The translations under genes were made by a program, and so were the position numbers. The notes under the pieces are model-generated. The model did no database searches. It saw only the letters and a list, made by a program, of their open reading frames with translations, and was not told where the DNA came from. 48,813 bases of DNA from Oribacterium sp. C9 (GTDB taxonomy: Bacteria > Bacillota > Clostridia > Lachnospirales > Lachnospiraceae): positions 1-48,813 of the forward strand of contig NZ_MUHW01000026.1 in assembly GCF_002007235.1 (NCBI RefSeq), given 5' to 3'. Positions 19,079 through 28,850 of this stretch are shown here, one piece after another (the first letter of the stretch is position 1; each line of letters starts with the position of its first letter).

Positions 19079-21199
19079 TTGGCTACCAGAGAATATTCAC
19101 TTGATCATACAAGAAATATTGGTATTATGGCACATATCGATGCCGGTAAGACTACACTGACAGAGCGTATCCTCTTCTATACAGGTGTTAATCACAAGAT
19201 TGGTGATACACATGAAGGTACAGCAACAATGGACTGGATGGAGCAGGAGCAGGAGCGTGGTATCACTATCACATCCGCTGCTACTACATGTCACTGGACA
19301 CAGGAGTTCCAGCACAAGAAGATTCCTGGCGCTCCAGAGTACAGAATCAACATTATCGATACTCCGGGTCACGTAGACTTCACAGTTGAGGTTGAGCGTT
19401 CACTTAGAGTACTTGATGGTGCTGTAGGTGTATTTGATGCTAAGTCAGGTGTAGAGCCACAGTCAGAGAACGTTTGGAGACAGGCTGATACATATCACGT
19501 ACCTAGAATGGCATTCATCAACAAGATGGATATCGTAGGTGCTGACTTCTTCCATTCTGTTCAGACTATTGTTGATCGTCTTGGTAAGAACTGCGTTATG
19601 GTGCAGATTCCTATCGGACGTGAGGACACATATGTAGGTCTCATCGACCTTATGGAGATGAAGGCTTACTATTATAAGGATGATAAGGGCGAGGACATCG
19701 AGATCACTGATGTTCCTGCTGATATGGCTGATGAGGCTGAAGAGTACCACACAAAGATGGTAGAGCAGATCGCTGAGCTCGATGATGAACTCATGGAGAA
19801 GTATCTCGGCGGTGAGGAGCTCACTATCGAGGAGATGAAGAAGGCTCTTCGTAAGGCTACTATCGCTGGAGACGCTATTCCATGTCTCTGTGGTACAGCT
19901 TACAGAAACAAGGGTGTTCAGAAGCTTCTTGACGCTGTTATCGATTATCTCCCAGCTCCTACAGATGTTCCTGATGTTACAGGTACAGATATGGAAGGCA
20001 ACGAGGATACAAGACCATCATCTGATGATGCTCCATTCTCAGCTCTTGCATTCAAGATCATGACAGACCCATTTGTAGGAAAGCTTGCATATTTCCGTGT
20101 ATATTCAGGTACACTTAAGACAGGTTCTTATGTACTGAACTCTACAAAGGATAAGAAGGAGAGAGTTGGACGTCTTCTCCAGATGCATGCAAACAAGAGA
20201 CAGGAGCTTGATGAGGTATTCTCAGGTGATATCGCAGCTGCTGTAGGTTTCAAGACTACAACAACAGGTGATACAATCTGTGATGATCAGCATCCTATCA
20301 TTCTTGAGTCTATGGAATTCCCAGAGCCTGTTATCTCTGTTGCTATCGAGCCTAAGACTAAGGCTTCACAGGGTAAGATGACAGATGCTCTTGCAAAGCT
20401 TGCTGAAGAGGATCCTACATTCCGTGTAAGAACTGATGAAGAGACAGGCCAGACAATTATTTCTGGTATGGGTGAGCTTCACCTTGAGATCATCGTTGAT
20501 CGTCTCCTTCGTGAGTTCCACGTAGAGGCTAACGTAGGTGCTCCTCAGGTTGCTTATAAGGAGACATTTACAAAGGCTGTTGATGTACAGGGCCGTTATG
20601 TTCACCAGTCCGGTGGTTCTGGTATGTACGGTGATTGTAAGGTTAAGTTCGAGCCTATGGACGCAAACGCTGAAGAGACCTTCAAGTTTGAGTCAACTGT
20701 TGTCGGCGGATCTATCCCTAAGGAGTACATCCCTGCTATCGAGAAGGGTATCAGAAACGCTGCTCAGTCAGGTATCCTCGCAGGATATCCTGTACTTGGT
20801 ATCCACGCTAACGTTTACGACGGTTCATACCATGATGTCGATTCTAACGAGCGTGCATTCGAGTTTGCCGGATCAATCGCATTTAAGACAGCTATGGAGA
20901 AGGCAGATCCAGTTCTTCTTGAGCCTATCATGAAGGTTGAGATCGTAACTCCTGAGGAGTACATGGGTAACGTTATCGGCGATGTAAACTCTCGTCGTGG
21001 ACGTATCGAGAGCATGGAAGACATCCCATCAGGTAAGCAGGTTAACGGTTTCGTTCCTCTTGCAGAGATGTTCGGATATGCAACAGACCTTCGTTCAAAG
21101 ACACAGGGTCGTGCAAACTACTCAATGTTCTTTGATCACTATGAGAAGTGCCCTAAGAGCGTTCAGGACGCAGTTCTCAAGGAGAGAAACGGTAAGTAA
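19079..21199 (+). CDS. fusA: Elongation factor G
   Basis: A 706-residue translational GTPase that drives translocation. G1 [16 protein letters not shown]2 region with [12 protein letters not shown]3 DTPGHVDF, G4 NKMD and the C-terminal domains ([29 protein letters not shown]) are present. The start is an unusual TTG at 19079, supported by AGGAGGG (19065-19071) 7 nt upstream and by the fit of [20 protein letters not shown] to other EF-G proteins; the nearest in-frame ATG lies inside the G1 region. Confidence 0.98.
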   Translation: MATREYSLDHTRNIGIMAHIDAGKTTLTERILFYTGVNHKIGDTHEGTATMDWMEQEQERGITITSAATTCHWTQEFQHKKIPGAPEYRINIIDTPGHVDFTVEVERSLRVLDGAVGVFDAKSGVEPQSENVWRQADTYHVPRMAFINKMDIVGADFFHSVQTIVDRLGKNCVMVQIPIGREDTYVGLIDLMEMKAYYYKDDKGEDIEITDVPADMADEAEEYHTKMVEQIAELDDELMEKYLGGEELTIEEMKKALRKATIAGDAIPCLCGTAYRNKGVQKLLDAVIDYLPAPTDVPDVTGTDMEGNEDTRPSSDDAPFSALAFKIMTDPFVGKLAYFRVYSGTLKTGSYVLNSTKDKKERVGRLLQMHANKRQELDEVFSGDIAAAVGFKTTTTGDTICDDQHPIILESMEFPEPVISVAIEPKTKASQGKMTDALAKLAEEDPTFRVRTDEETGQTIISGMGELHLEIIVDRLLREFHVEANVGAPQVAYKETFTKAVDVQGRYVHQSGGSGMYGDCKVKFEPMDANAEETFKFESTVVGGSIPKEYIPAIEKGIRNAAQSGILAGYPVLGIHANVYDGSYHDVDSNERAFEFAGSIAFKTAMEKADPVLLEPIMKVEIVTPEEYMGNVIGDVNSRRGRIESMEDIPSGKQVNGFVPLAEMFGYATDLRSKTQGRANYSMFFDHYEKCPKSVQDAVLKERNGK

Positions 21200-21231
21200 T
21201 TACCACTTCTTCTAAAAATTATAAAAAAGTC

Positions 21232-21275
21232 AGTATTTTTGGGCTCGGAATCATATCTGATTGCCCAAAAATACT
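21232..21275 (+). terminator. Hairpin between fusA and tuf
   Basis: AGTATTTTTGGGC (21232-21244) and GCCCAAAAATACT (21263-21275) are exact reverse complements; the 18-nt loop has its own AATCA/TGATT stem. No T-run follows, so it may be a partial terminator or a processing site that sets the fusA:tuf ratio. Confidence 0.55.
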
Positions 21276-21303
21276 TGATAAAATAATCTAACAATGTTAA
21301 AAT
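21275..21303 (+). promoter_or_regulatory. Candidate internal promoter for tuf
   Basis: TTGATA (21275-21280), 17-nt spacer, TAAAAT (21298-21303), immediately after the hairpin. Gives a leader of about 120 nt. Confidence 0.6.
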
Positions 21304-21342
21304 CATGAATGCTGATTGCTTAGAGGATACTCTGAGCAGTTT

Positions 21343-21385
21343 TGCAGTATGTACTGCACGGAGCATGCGAGCGCATGCATGGTGC
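21343..21385 (+). promoter_or_regulatory. Competing hairpins in the tuf leader
   Basis: TGCAGTATGTACTGCA (21343-21358) can fold on itself; GCAC (21356-21359) can instead pair with GTGC (21382-21385) to extend an inner GCATGC (21363-21368)/GCATGC (21373-21378) stem. The two folds share bases 21356-21358. Confidence 0.4.
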
Positions 21386-21432
21386 TTGACATGATTTTCG
21401 TTGTATTACATTTTCCAGGAGGGATTTTAAAA

Positions 21433-22626
21433 ATGGCAAAGGCACATTTCGAAAGAACTAAGCCACATGTTAACATCGGTACTATCGGTCACGTTGACCA
21501 TGGTAAAACAACTCTTACAGCTGCTATCACAGCAGTTCTCGCTGACAGACTTGGACTTGATCCAGCTGTTCCTTTCGATCAGATCGATAAGGCACCAGAG
21601 GAGAGAGAAAGAGGAATCACTATCAACTCTGCACACGTTGAGTATGAGACAACAAACCGTCACTATGCTCACGTTGACTGCCCGGGCCACGCTGACTATG
21701 TAAAGAACATGATCACTGGTGCTGCACAGATGGATGGTGCTATCCTCGTTGTTGCTGCTACTGATGGTGTTATGGCTCAGACAAGAGAGCACATCCTTCT
21801 TGCTCGTCAGGTAGGTGTTCCTGCTATCGTTGTATTCCTTAACAAGTGTGATATGGTTGATGACCCAGAGCTTCTTGAGCTCGTAGAGATGGAGGTTAGA
21901 GACCTTCTTAACGAGTACGAGTTCCCAGGCGACGACATCCCAGTTGTTCGTGGTTCAGCTCTTAAGGCACTTGAGGATCCTAAGTGTGAGTGGGGCGACA
22001 AGATTCTTGAGCTCATGGATCAGGTTGATTCTTACATCCCAGCTCCAGCTCGTGAGACAGATAAGCCTTTCCTTATGCCAGTTGAGGACGTATTCACAAT
22101 CACAGGTCGTGGTACAGTTGCTACAGGCCGTGTAGAGCGTGGTGTTCTTCACCTTAACGATGAAGTAGAAGTAGTAGGTATCTCTGAGGAGACTCAGAAG
22201 ACAGTCGTAACAGGTATCGAGATGTTCCGTAAGACTCTTGATGACGCTGAGGCTGGTGATAACGTAGGTCTTCTCCTTCGTGGTATCAACCGTGACCAGA
22301 TCGAGAGAGGTCAGGTTCTTTGTAAGCCAGGTTCTGTAAAGTGCCACAGCAAGTTCCAGGCTCAGGTTTACGTTCTTACAAAGGATGAAGGTGGACGTCA
22401 TACTCCTTTCTTCACAAACTACAGACCACAGTTCTATTTCAGAACAACTGACGTTACTGGTGTTTGCCACCTTCCAGATGGTACAGAGATGTGCATGCCT
22501 GGTGATAACACAGAGATGACTGTAGAGCTCATCCACCCAGTAGCTATGGAAGAGGGTCTTCGTTTCGCTATCCGTGAGGGTGGTAGAACTGTAGGATCAG
22601 GAAGAGTTATCTCTATCATTGAGTAA
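21433..22626 (+). CDS. tuf: Elongation factor Tu
   Basis: A 397-residue EF-Tu that carries aminoacyl-tRNA to the ribosome. ATG 21433 follows AGGAGGG (21417-21423), and [20 protein letters not shown] is the standard start; upstream in-frame codons to 21316 belong to the leader. [33 protein letters not shown] and the C-terminal [25 protein letters not shown] are present. Very biased codon use fits high expression. Confidence 0.98.
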   Translation: MAKAHFERTKPHVNIGTIGHVDHGKTTLTAAITAVLADRLGLDPAVPFDQIDKAPEERERGITINSAHVEYETTNRHYAHVDCPGHADYVKNMITGAAQMDGAILVVAATDGVMAQTREHILLARQVGVPAIVVFLNKCDMVDDPELLELVEMEVRDLLNEYEFPGDDIPVVRGSALKALEDPKCEWGDKILELMDQVDSYIPAPARETDKPFLMPVEDVFTITGRGTVATGRVERGVLHLNDEVEVVGISEETQKTVVTGIEMFRKTLDDAEAGDNVGLLLRGINRDQIERGQVLCKPGSVKCHSKFQAQVYVLTKDEGGRHTPFFTNYRPQFYFRTTDVTGVCHLPDGTEMCMPGDNTEMTVELIHPVAMEEGLRFAIREGGRTVGSGRVISIIE

Positions 22627-22662
22627 TTCTGACTATTCCGGATTATATTTGATATAGTTACT

Positions 22663-22697
22663 ATAAGCACTGAGATTCGTCTCAGTGCTTATTTTTT
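22663..22697 (+). terminator. Intrinsic terminator of the str group
   Basis: ATAAGCACTGAGA (22663-22675), TTCG tetraloop, TCTCAGTGCTTAT (22680-22692), then T-run. Confidence 0.95.
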
Positions 22698-22972
22698 GTA
22701 TAAGGTACGCATAAAATGAATGCACCAAAGTATTCATCACAGTGTTTGAAGTTGTTTTAGAAAGAATTATCAGGATGCAGATATGTATACCGGTAAATTA
22801 AAATCTTCATTAAATTGATATAAAATGCTAAGTATATGTTAAAGAACTGAGCTCATTGTTACTTTTTTCTTCAAGTTGCATATTGTAAAATATATATGTA
22901 TGACTATACCTTTTATCAGGGAAGTCTTCATTTTACTTCGAGTTAAATTAGTATTATCAAAAAGGGGGACCC
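22698..22972. other. Gene-free AT-rich stretch before the fibronectin-like protein
   Basis: No coding sequence or RNA gene seen. It holds one promoter candidate for the next gene, TTGCAT (22876-22881) with TATGAC (22899-22904), spacer 17, and a GGGGGA ribosome site at the end. Confidence 0.5.
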
Positions 22973-23983
22973 ATGAAGATATTAAGCAAAGCTTTTATGG
23001 CTGCAGTTGCCATGTCTGTGACCTTTGCGTTGTCTGCATTTGCCGGAGACGTACCGACGAATGTTACTATAGAACAGAGTGGATCGGATCTGATAGTAAG
23101 CTGGTCAGGTGCTGATTTTGACGGAGTGGACAAGTATCAGGTTCAGCTCATGAAGCAGGCTTCAACCACAGGAGGTAAAGACTCTTCAACGAAATCAACA
23201 ATTGTAGATTCGGAAGAAAATTCAGTTGATTTTACTGTTTCAAGCAAGGGATATTATTATGCCAAGGTAAGAGCAAAGGATGTTAATAATAAGTGGCATA
23301 AATGGTCGCAGAATTCCAATACCGTTACTGTTAAATCTGAGGATGTTTCTTCCGGAACGCATAGCAGTTCAACAGGTCAGGCTGCTGTAAATTACACACA
23401 GAACTATACAGGTGGAAATTCTTCTTACAATTACAACGGGACAACATACAATACTAGGACATATGGACCTACAGTAGGAAATCTTGCCAACACCGGACTT
23501 ACTACCTTAAGTGATCCAAATGCTATGAATCCAACTACAGACGGAGTTTACAGCTCATCTTCAAGTGTTGTAAATTCAATGAGAGTAACGGCCAATACCT
23601 ATTCTCATGACGGATGGCAGTTTGAAAGCAATGGTATGTGGTATCTTAATTCTGATGGAACATATCCTGTCAGCACCTGGAAATCAATCGATGGTGCATT
23701 CTATCATTTTAACCCGTCAGGTTATCTTGAGGTCAACACCTGGGTACTTGAATCCAATCAGAAGTGGAGATATGTAGGCGCTGATGCCAAGATGGTTAAG
23801 GGCTGGAAGCAGATCCTGGGTAAGTGGTACTACTTCAGTATGACCAGTGGAGAGCTTCAGGGACCTGGACTTATCACGGTTGACGGAAAGTATTATTATA
23901 TCGGTAAGAATGGCGCAAGAGAGGAAAACGCTATTATCGATGGAAATTATTTTGGAGCGGACGGAGCATTAACTAATGGATAA
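22973..23983 (+). CDS. Secreted protein with a fibronectin III-like domain and C-terminal wall-binding repeats
   Basis: A 336-residue secreted protein. A signal peptide (AVAMSVTFALSAFA) is followed at about residues 27-120 by a fibronectin III-like beta domain (VPTNVTIEQSGSDLIVSWSG ... YYYAKVRAKD). A Ser/Asn/Tyr/Gly-rich linker (about 121-205) leads to several C-terminal aromatic repeats (GMWYLNSDGTYPVSTW, GAFYHFNPSGYL, KWYYFSMTSG, KYYYIGKNG) of the choline/glucan-binding type. These repeats usually hold proteins to wall polymers without covalent linkage. A GGGGGACC ribosome site precedes ATG 22973. The next gene starts inside its last codons, so the two are translationally coupled and probably work together. 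Confidence 0.82.
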   Translation: MKILSKAFMAAVAMSVTFALSAFAGDVPTNVTIEQSGSDLIVSWSGADFDGVDKYQVQLMKQASTTGGKDSSTKSTIVDSEENSVDFTVSSKGYYYAKVRAKDVNNKWHKWSQNSNTVTVKSEDVSSGTHSSSTGQAAVNYTQNYTGGNSSYNYNGTTYNTRTYGPTVGNLANTGLTTLSDPNAMNPTTDGVYSSSSSVVNSMRVTANTYSHDGWQFESNGMWYLNSDGTYPVSTWKSIDGAFYHFNPSGYLEVNTWVLESNQKWRYVGADAKMVKGWKQILGKWYYFSMTSGELQGPGLITVDGKYYYIGKNGAREENAIIDGNYFGADGALTNG

Positions 23984-24986
23984 AAAGCTTAGAGACCTTG
24001 ATGACGTTAACAAGGCACTTAAAGAACCACCGGTCGAAGAGGTCATGGAGCGTAGAAGAGTCGGACGGCGCCAGACAGCGATGCATAGGACGGGAGGCAT
24101 GAATTTTGATGAGCTTAGAGGGCTGCTCACCATTCCTGTCATAGTTATCATTCTGATGATAATTATAGTTGTACTTGATAAGGAACCGGCCGAGATAACT
24201 GAGCCGGCAGTGACTGTGACAGAAACCGTTGCAGTTGAGACCCAGGCTCCGGAAGAGACAGAAGCCGAGAAGGAAACTGAGGATCCTACTATAGTGAGGG
24301 AGTACTATGATGAGTATCTCACTTCATTCCTGCAGCAGTATTTCGATGCGAGACTGCAGGCGGATGTAGATAAGCTTTATGAGCTTACAGGAGTTACAAA
24401 TCAGACTGAAGAGCAGAAGGCACTTCTGCAGTCACAGTTAAAAACTCAGTCCGGATATATAGAAGGATATACCAATATCAAGCAGTTTGCTGTAAATGCG
24501 CTTGAGGAGAATTCGAAGCTGGTTTTTGTTACTTATGATGTTAAGTTCAGAAGAGTGGAGACGGCGGCTCCGGGTATCATGTACTGCTACGTTAAGGTTA
24601 ACGATCAGAACAATTTCGAGATAATTGAGAATCTGAATCCGGATCAGACCAAATTTGTCAATGAATATGTGACAGGACATGAAGAGGTTAAGGAGCTTAT
24701 AAACAGCAGTAATTCTAAGCTTTTGCAGGCGATTTCCAGTGATGCACGTCTTGCTGTAATATATGATGCTTTCCAGAGCGGACGAATCTATACAGATACG
24801 CAGGAAAACATAGACAGCCAGGTTTCACTGATACAGGTTGATGGAACGGATGTAACTGCAGCTGAAACAACTGTAGATACTTCTTCAGCAAGTGCAGAAG
24901 TTAGCATTTCTGAGACTCCTGCAGAAAGTTCACAGGAGAGTACAGTAGATCCGGGAAATCCGACAACAGATAACACAGCAGCATAA
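23976..24986 (+). CDS. Membrane-anchored extracellular protein with low-complexity acidic regions
   Basis: A 336-residue protein starting at ATG 23976, overlapping the preceding stop by 8 bases. A basic cytoplasmic tail (about 1-50) precedes one membrane segment (IPVIVIILMIIIVVL, about 54-68). Outside are a Thr/Glu-rich spacer (about 70-105), a compact domain of about 150 residues (EYYDEYLTSFLQQYF ... YDVKFRRVETAAPGIMYCYVKVND) with alpha then beta character like NTF2-fold or lumazine-binding-like extracellular domains, and a Ser/Thr-rich tail. I cannot assign a family. The coupling to the wall-binding gene suggests a surface complex. Confidence 0.72.
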   Translation: MDKKLRDLDDVNKALKEPPVEEVMERRRVGRRQTAMHRTGGMNFDELRGLLTIPVIVIILMIIIVVLDKEPAEITEPAVTVTETVAVETQAPEETEAEKETEDPTIVREYYDEYLTSFLQQYFDARLQADVDKLYELTGVTNQTEEQKALLQSQLKTQSGYIEGYTNIKQFAVNALEENSKLVFVTYDVKFRRVETAAPGIMYCYVKVNDQNNFEIIENLNPDQTKFVNEYVTGHEEVKELINSSNSKLLQAISSDARLAVIYDAFQSGRIYTDTQENIDSQVSLIQVDGTDVTAAETTVDTSSASAEVSISETPAESSQESTVDPGNPTTDNTAA

Positions 24987-25003
24987 AGCAGTATGTTTTA
25001 AAG

Positions 25004-25045
25004 GACGTATGAGAAAATTCACGTTTTTTCATACGTCTTTTTTTT
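25004..25045 (+). terminator. Intrinsic terminator
   Basis: GACGTATGA (25004-25012) pairs with TCATACGTC (25029-25037), extended by AAAA/TTTT, then eight T. Confidence 0.92.
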
Positions 25046-25195
25046 ATTAATTTGAAAGGAAAGAGGTATATATTTGTTCGATAAACCAAAGTATGTACCG
25101 TAAGAATTACTCTTGCGGTATCGATAGGAGCTTCTTGAAATGGATATTTAATTATCAGATAATGGAATAAGATTTGGCAATAAAGGGAAAAGAGT

Positions 25196-26569
25196 ATGAA
25201 GTACATGAACAACCATAAACACGTTGCTGCAAAATTTATCGTGACATTTGTTGTTGCAATAATTGTCCTGATCATCAGTGTCATGAAGACAAATTCGTAT
25301 AATGCGCTTCGACATGAGGCTGTTTTTTCCGGGGCTGAGTTGTTTTCTGTACAAGGGTCCAGAGATAATAAAGTCAGTATAGTTGCTGTTCCCCGCGGTA
25401 GTACCTGGACTAAGGTGTTTGACCTTGATAATGAAGGAATTGAAGAGGCGAATTATCAGGCATACACGGTAGATTTTACTGTATCAAATAATACAAAGGA
25501 TAACGTACAGGACTATAAATTCAGGATAGATTTTCAGGATAAAGCTTTTCTCCTGTCTGCATGGAATGGACATTTGGAATTTCACCAGCATACGGATAAG
25601 GGTGAAATAGTGGATGAGGTCATGGATCTTCGTGAATTTGTTCCTGAAGACCATGTGCTGGAAACCTACTATACAGATGGAGATTCGCTTGTTGTCATGA
25701 ATCCCGGAGACTATCTCATCTATACTCCCAGCTCTTCAGTCAATGCGGTTGAGATGCCCATCGAACCTTTTAAAGCCACAACTCCGGGTATCATCATGTA
25801 TTTCGGAATAGGAAAGAATCTGGAAGATGAAATGACGGTGAGACTTGACTATTCATTTCACAGACGTCTGATCAAGGAGCCGTTGTTCTGGGTGGCAGTG
25901 TCCATAGCCATAATCTGGCTCATTACTCTGTTGATCTATATCATTACTTCAATGCAGATCAGGAAGTATAAGGAACGTCATGAGAGGGATAATGAGATCA
26001 TCAATGAATCAATCGAGACCTTCATAGGTTTCATAGATGCCAAGGACTCATATACGAACGGTCATTCGATTCGAGTTGCACAATATACAAGGCGTATAGC
26101 AGAGGAGCTGGGCTACAATGAAGAGGAATTGGATCAGATCTATTATGTAGCACTTCTGCATGATTGCGGAAAGATAGGCGTTCCTGACAGCATTCTTGGA
26201 AAACCTGACAAGCTGACAGATGATGAATTCAAGGTTATTAAGTCTCATACTGAGCGAGGGGGAGCTATTCTTAGACATTTCAAGAGTCTGAAAAACGTTG
26301 AAGAAGGAGCCTTATATCATCATGAAAGGTATGATGGCAGAGGTTATCCTGAGGGCAGAGCAGGAGAGGATATACCGCTTATTGCCAGAATAATATGTGT
26401 TGCAGATTCCTATGATGCCATGAACTCAGACAGAGTCTACAGAAAAAGGCTTTCACCAGAGCACATAATCGAAGAAATAGAAAACGGAAAAGGAAAACAG
26501 TTTGATCCTAAGATCGCGGATATCATGCTGAATCTTATAAAAGGCAATAAACTTGATATTGAGGATTAG
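25196..26569 (+). CDS. Membrane sensor with HD-GYP phosphodiesterase domain
   Basis: A 457-residue protein. A membrane segment at about 10-30 and another at about 230-252 (WVAVSIAIIWLITLLIYIIT) enclose an extracellular sensor domain of about 200 residues that I cannot assign. The C-terminal 180 residues are an HD-GYP domain: NGHSIRVAQYTRRIAEELG, the HD metal site LLHDCGKIGVPD at about 322, KSHTERGG, and the GYP loop HHERYDGRGYPEG at about 373, then ARIICVADSYDAM. HD-GYP proteins hydrolyse cyclic di-GMP; all metal-binding His/Asp residues seem present, so it should be active. Expected role: turning an outside signal into a change in cyclic di-GMP. Confidence 0.92.
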   Translation: MKYMNNHKHVAAKFIVTFVVAIIVLIISVMKTNSYNALRHEAVFSGAELFSVQGSRDNKVSIVAVPRGSTWTKVFDLDNEGIEEANYQAYTVDFTVSNNTKDNVQDYKFRIDFQDKAFLLSAWNGHLEFHQHTDKGEIVDEVMDLREFVPEDHVLETYYTDGDSLVVMNPGDYLIYTPSSSVNAVEMPIEPFKATTPGIIMYFGIGKNLEDEMTVRLDYSFHRRLIKEPLFWVAVSIAIIWLITLLIYIITSMQIRKYKERHERDNEIINESIETFIGFIDAKDSYTNGHSIRVAQYTRRIAEELGYNEEELDQIYYVALLHDCGKIGVPDSILGKPDKLTDDEFKVIKSHTERGGAILRHFKSLKNVEEGALYHHERYDGRGYPEGRAGEDIPLIARIICVADSYDAMNSDRVYRKRLSPEHIIEEIENGKGKQFDPKIADIMLNLIKGNKLDIED

Positions 26570-26631
26570 CTTACATAAATATATGTTTTATGAAGTTTGT
26601 CGGGAAGATACAAACTTTACAGACATGATAA

Positions 26632-26668
26632 AATACCCATTTGCAGAGATGCAGATGGGTATTTTTTA
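26632..26668 (+). terminator. Intrinsic terminator after the HD-GYP gene
   Basis: AATACCCAT (26632-26640) pairs with ATGGGTATT (26655-26663), inner TGC/GCA, then T-run. A second hairpin AAGTTTGT/ACAAACTT (26593-26617) precedes it. Confidence 0.9.
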
Positions 26669-26683
26669 TGGTAGACATATATA

Positions 26684-26712
26684 TGGAAAGAAAATGATAA
26701 GTGTTATATAAT
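26684..26712 (+). promoter_or_regulatory. Candidate promoter for the queA operon
   Basis: TGGAAA (26684-26689), 17-nt spacer, TATAAT (26707-26712). The leader to queA is about 170 nt; I see no riboswitch in it. Confidence 0.5.
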
Positions 26713-26890
26713 AAACAGTATTTGCTAAGAAGCAAAATGACATATATTACGATGCTCCGGTATTTTTAAAGAAGAAATTCAGGATGCAAATTGTATATTC
26801 AGATAAAAGGTAAGCGATCAGACTGGCGTTAGTGAGTCAGTTCCTGTAAGACTAAAAACCGACTGTAACAGAGGAGATTTTAAAAATAAA

Positions 26891-27931
26891 ATGGAAACAA
26901 AAGATTTTTATTATGATTTACCGGAAGAGCTTATTGCACAGGATCCATTGGAGAAGCGTTCAGATTCAAGGCTTCTTCTGGTGGACAAGACTACAGGCAA
27001 TATAGAGCATAAGCATTTTTATAACATTATCGATTACCTGCATAAGGGTGACTGTCTGGTTATCAATGATACGAAGGTAATTCCTGCAAGGCTTCATGGT
27101 GTTAAGGAAGAGACCGGGGCTCATATAGAGGTGCTGCTTTTACAGAGAAAGTCGGCAACTGACTGGGAGTGTCTCGTAAAGCCTGGAAAGAAGATGAGGA
27201 ACGGTGCCAGAGTAAGTTTCGGTGAGGGACTTCTAAAGGGGGAGGTCATCGACACTATAGATGACGGAAACCGTATCATCCGTTTTGAGTTTGAGGGAAT
27301 ATGGGAAGAGGTTCTGGATAAACTTGGCGAGATGCCTATTCCTCCATATATTCATCATCAGCTTAAGGAGAGGGAGAGATACAATACAGTTTATGCCAAA
27401 AATGACGGTTCAGCCGCAGCTCCTACGGCAGGTCTGCATTGGACAAAGGAGCTTCTGCAGGCAGTTAAGGACAAGGGTGTTGAGATAGCTCATGTAACAC
27501 TTCATGTCGGTCTCGGAACCTTCAGACCTGTTAAGGCTGACAAGATCGAGGAGCATCACATGCACAGTGAGTTCTACATCATCGAGCAGTCTGAGGCTGA
27601 CAAGATAAATAAGGCTCACGCTGAGGGTGGAAGAGTTATATGTACAGGTACGACGTCCTGCAGAACAATCGAGTCTGCGGCACTTCCTGACGGCACCATT
27701 CCTGCAACATCAGGATGGACAAGTATCTTTATTTATCCGGGCTACAAGTTCAAGTGCATGGATGCGCTTATCACAAACTTCCATCTGCCTGAGTCTACAC
27801 TCGTGATGCTGGTGTCAGCATTTGCCGGAAGGGAGCATGTGCTTAATGCTTATAACGCGGCTGTGAGAGAAAAATATCGTTTCTTCAGCTTCGGTGATGC
27901 GTGCTTCTTTGCGGATTTTAAAAATGACTGA
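26891..27931 (+). CDS. queA: S-adenosylmethionine:tRNA ribosyltransferase-isomerase
   Basis: A 346-residue enzyme that transfers and isomerises the ribosyl part of SAM onto 7-aminomethyl-7-deazaguanine in tRNA, forming epoxyqueuosine. [85 protein letters not shown] and [19 protein letters not shown] are family signatures. The ribosome site GAGGAG (26871-26876) is 14 nt from the ATG, unusually far, so translation may be modest. rluF follows after 14 nt. Confidence 0.96.
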   Translation: METKDFYYDLPEELIAQDPLEKRSDSRLLLVDKTTGNIEHKHFYNIIDYLHKGDCLVINDTKVIPARLHGVKEETGAHIEVLLLQRKSATDWECLVKPGKKMRNGARVSFGEGLLKGEVIDTIDDGNRIIRFEFEGIWEEVLDKLGEMPIPPYIHHQLKERERYNTVYAKNDGSAAAPTAGLHWTKELLQAVKDKGVEIAHVTLHVGLGTFRPVKADKIEEHHMHSEFYIIEQSEADKINKAHAEGGRVICTGTTSCRTIESAALPDGTIPATSGWTSIFIYPGYKFKCMDALITNFHLPESTLVMLVSAFAGREHVLNAYNAAVREKYRFFSFGDACFFADFKND

Positions 27932-27945
27932 GATAGGAAATAGAA

Positions 27946-28779
27946 ATGAGAATTAATAAAAGATTATCGGAGCTTGGTGTATGCTCCCGTCGAGAGGCTG
28001 ACCGCCTGGTGGAAGCCGGACGTATCACCGTGAACGGAAAACCAGTGGAGATGGGACAACAGGTAACAGAAGTTGATTCCATCGAACTTGACGGAAACTG
28101 TGTGAATCCGCATGCGCTCAACGCCAATGCAAAAAATCCCGAGGAGCATTATCTTCTGGAGACAGAATCCAGAAAGATGAGTCAAAGATATGGAGAGCAG
28201 ATCTCGAAGGACGGAAAAGATTATGATAAGCCTGAGCCGGTACTGCTCGCCTACTACAAGCCCCGTGGAATTGTCTGCACCACTTCGGATAAGGACAGGG
28301 CGCCGAACATAATTGATGCCATAAAGTATCATTGCAGGATATATCCTGTTGGAAGACTGGATAAAGAATCTGAGGGACTTATACTTCTCACAAATCAGGG
28401 AGATCTGGTGAATCGTATAAATCGTGCGAGAAACTATCATGAGAAGGAATATGTGGTTACAACAGACAAGGTCCTCACAAAGGAATTCCTTGATAAGCTG
28501 GCTGATGGAGTCTACTTAAAGGAACTTGACGTGACAACACGACCATGTGAGGTATGGCAGGACATGACATTGCCGCCAAGTAGAAGGCAGCATGAGTTTC
28601 ATATAGTTATCACTCAGGGACTTAACCGTCAGATAAGAAGGATGTGCGCGGCTCACGGCTACAACGTTAAGAAGCTTAAACGAATCAGGATCATGGATCT
28701 CACTCTTCATGGACTCAAGCCGGGACAGTACAGGGAGATAGAGTTAAGCGAGCTTACAGATGATCCCGAGAATCTGTAA
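27946..28779 (+). CDS. Pseudouridine synthase, RluF/RluB type
   Basis: A 277-residue RNA pseudouridine synthase. The N-terminal S4 domain is MRINKRLSELGVCSRREADRLVEAG...VNG; the catalytic motif is YPVGRLDKESEGLILLTNQGD with the catalytic Asp; HEKEYVVTTDK and QGLNRQIRRMC follow. The end (YNVKKLKRIRIMDLTLHGLKPGQYREI) is closest in character to RluF, which modifies 23S rRNA. Between the S4 and catalytic domains is a charged insert of about 45 residues (ESRKMSQRYGEQISKDGKDYDK) not usual in short RluB proteins. It lies between queA and ligA in the same direction. Confidence 0.88.
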   Translation: MRINKRLSELGVCSRREADRLVEAGRITVNGKPVEMGQQVTEVDSIELDGNCVNPHALNANAKNPEEHYLLETESRKMSQRYGEQISKDGKDYDKPEPVLLAYYKPRGIVCTTSDKDRAPNIIDAIKYHCRIYPVGRLDKESEGLILLTNQGDLVNRINRARNYHEKEYVVTTDKVLTKEFLDKLADGVYLKELDVTTRPCEVWQDMTLPPSRRQHEFHIVITQGLNRQIRRMCAAHGYNVKKLKRIRIMDLTLHGLKPGQYREIELSELTDDPENL

Positions 28780-28850
28780 TTACCTGTTTATCACAAGGAA
28801 GCCCGATAGTTCAGTGGATTCTTTGATCAAAAAGCAACAAGAGGTGAAGT

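Noticed and set aside
21955-22536. 193-codon minus-strand open frame inside tuf
   Set aside because: Shadow of a highly biased gene; composition unlike a protein and no ribosome site.
26719-26890. PreQ1 riboswitch in the queA leader
   Set aside because: No compact preQ1 aptamer-like hairpin with A-rich tail is visible, and queA acts after preQ1 incorporation.
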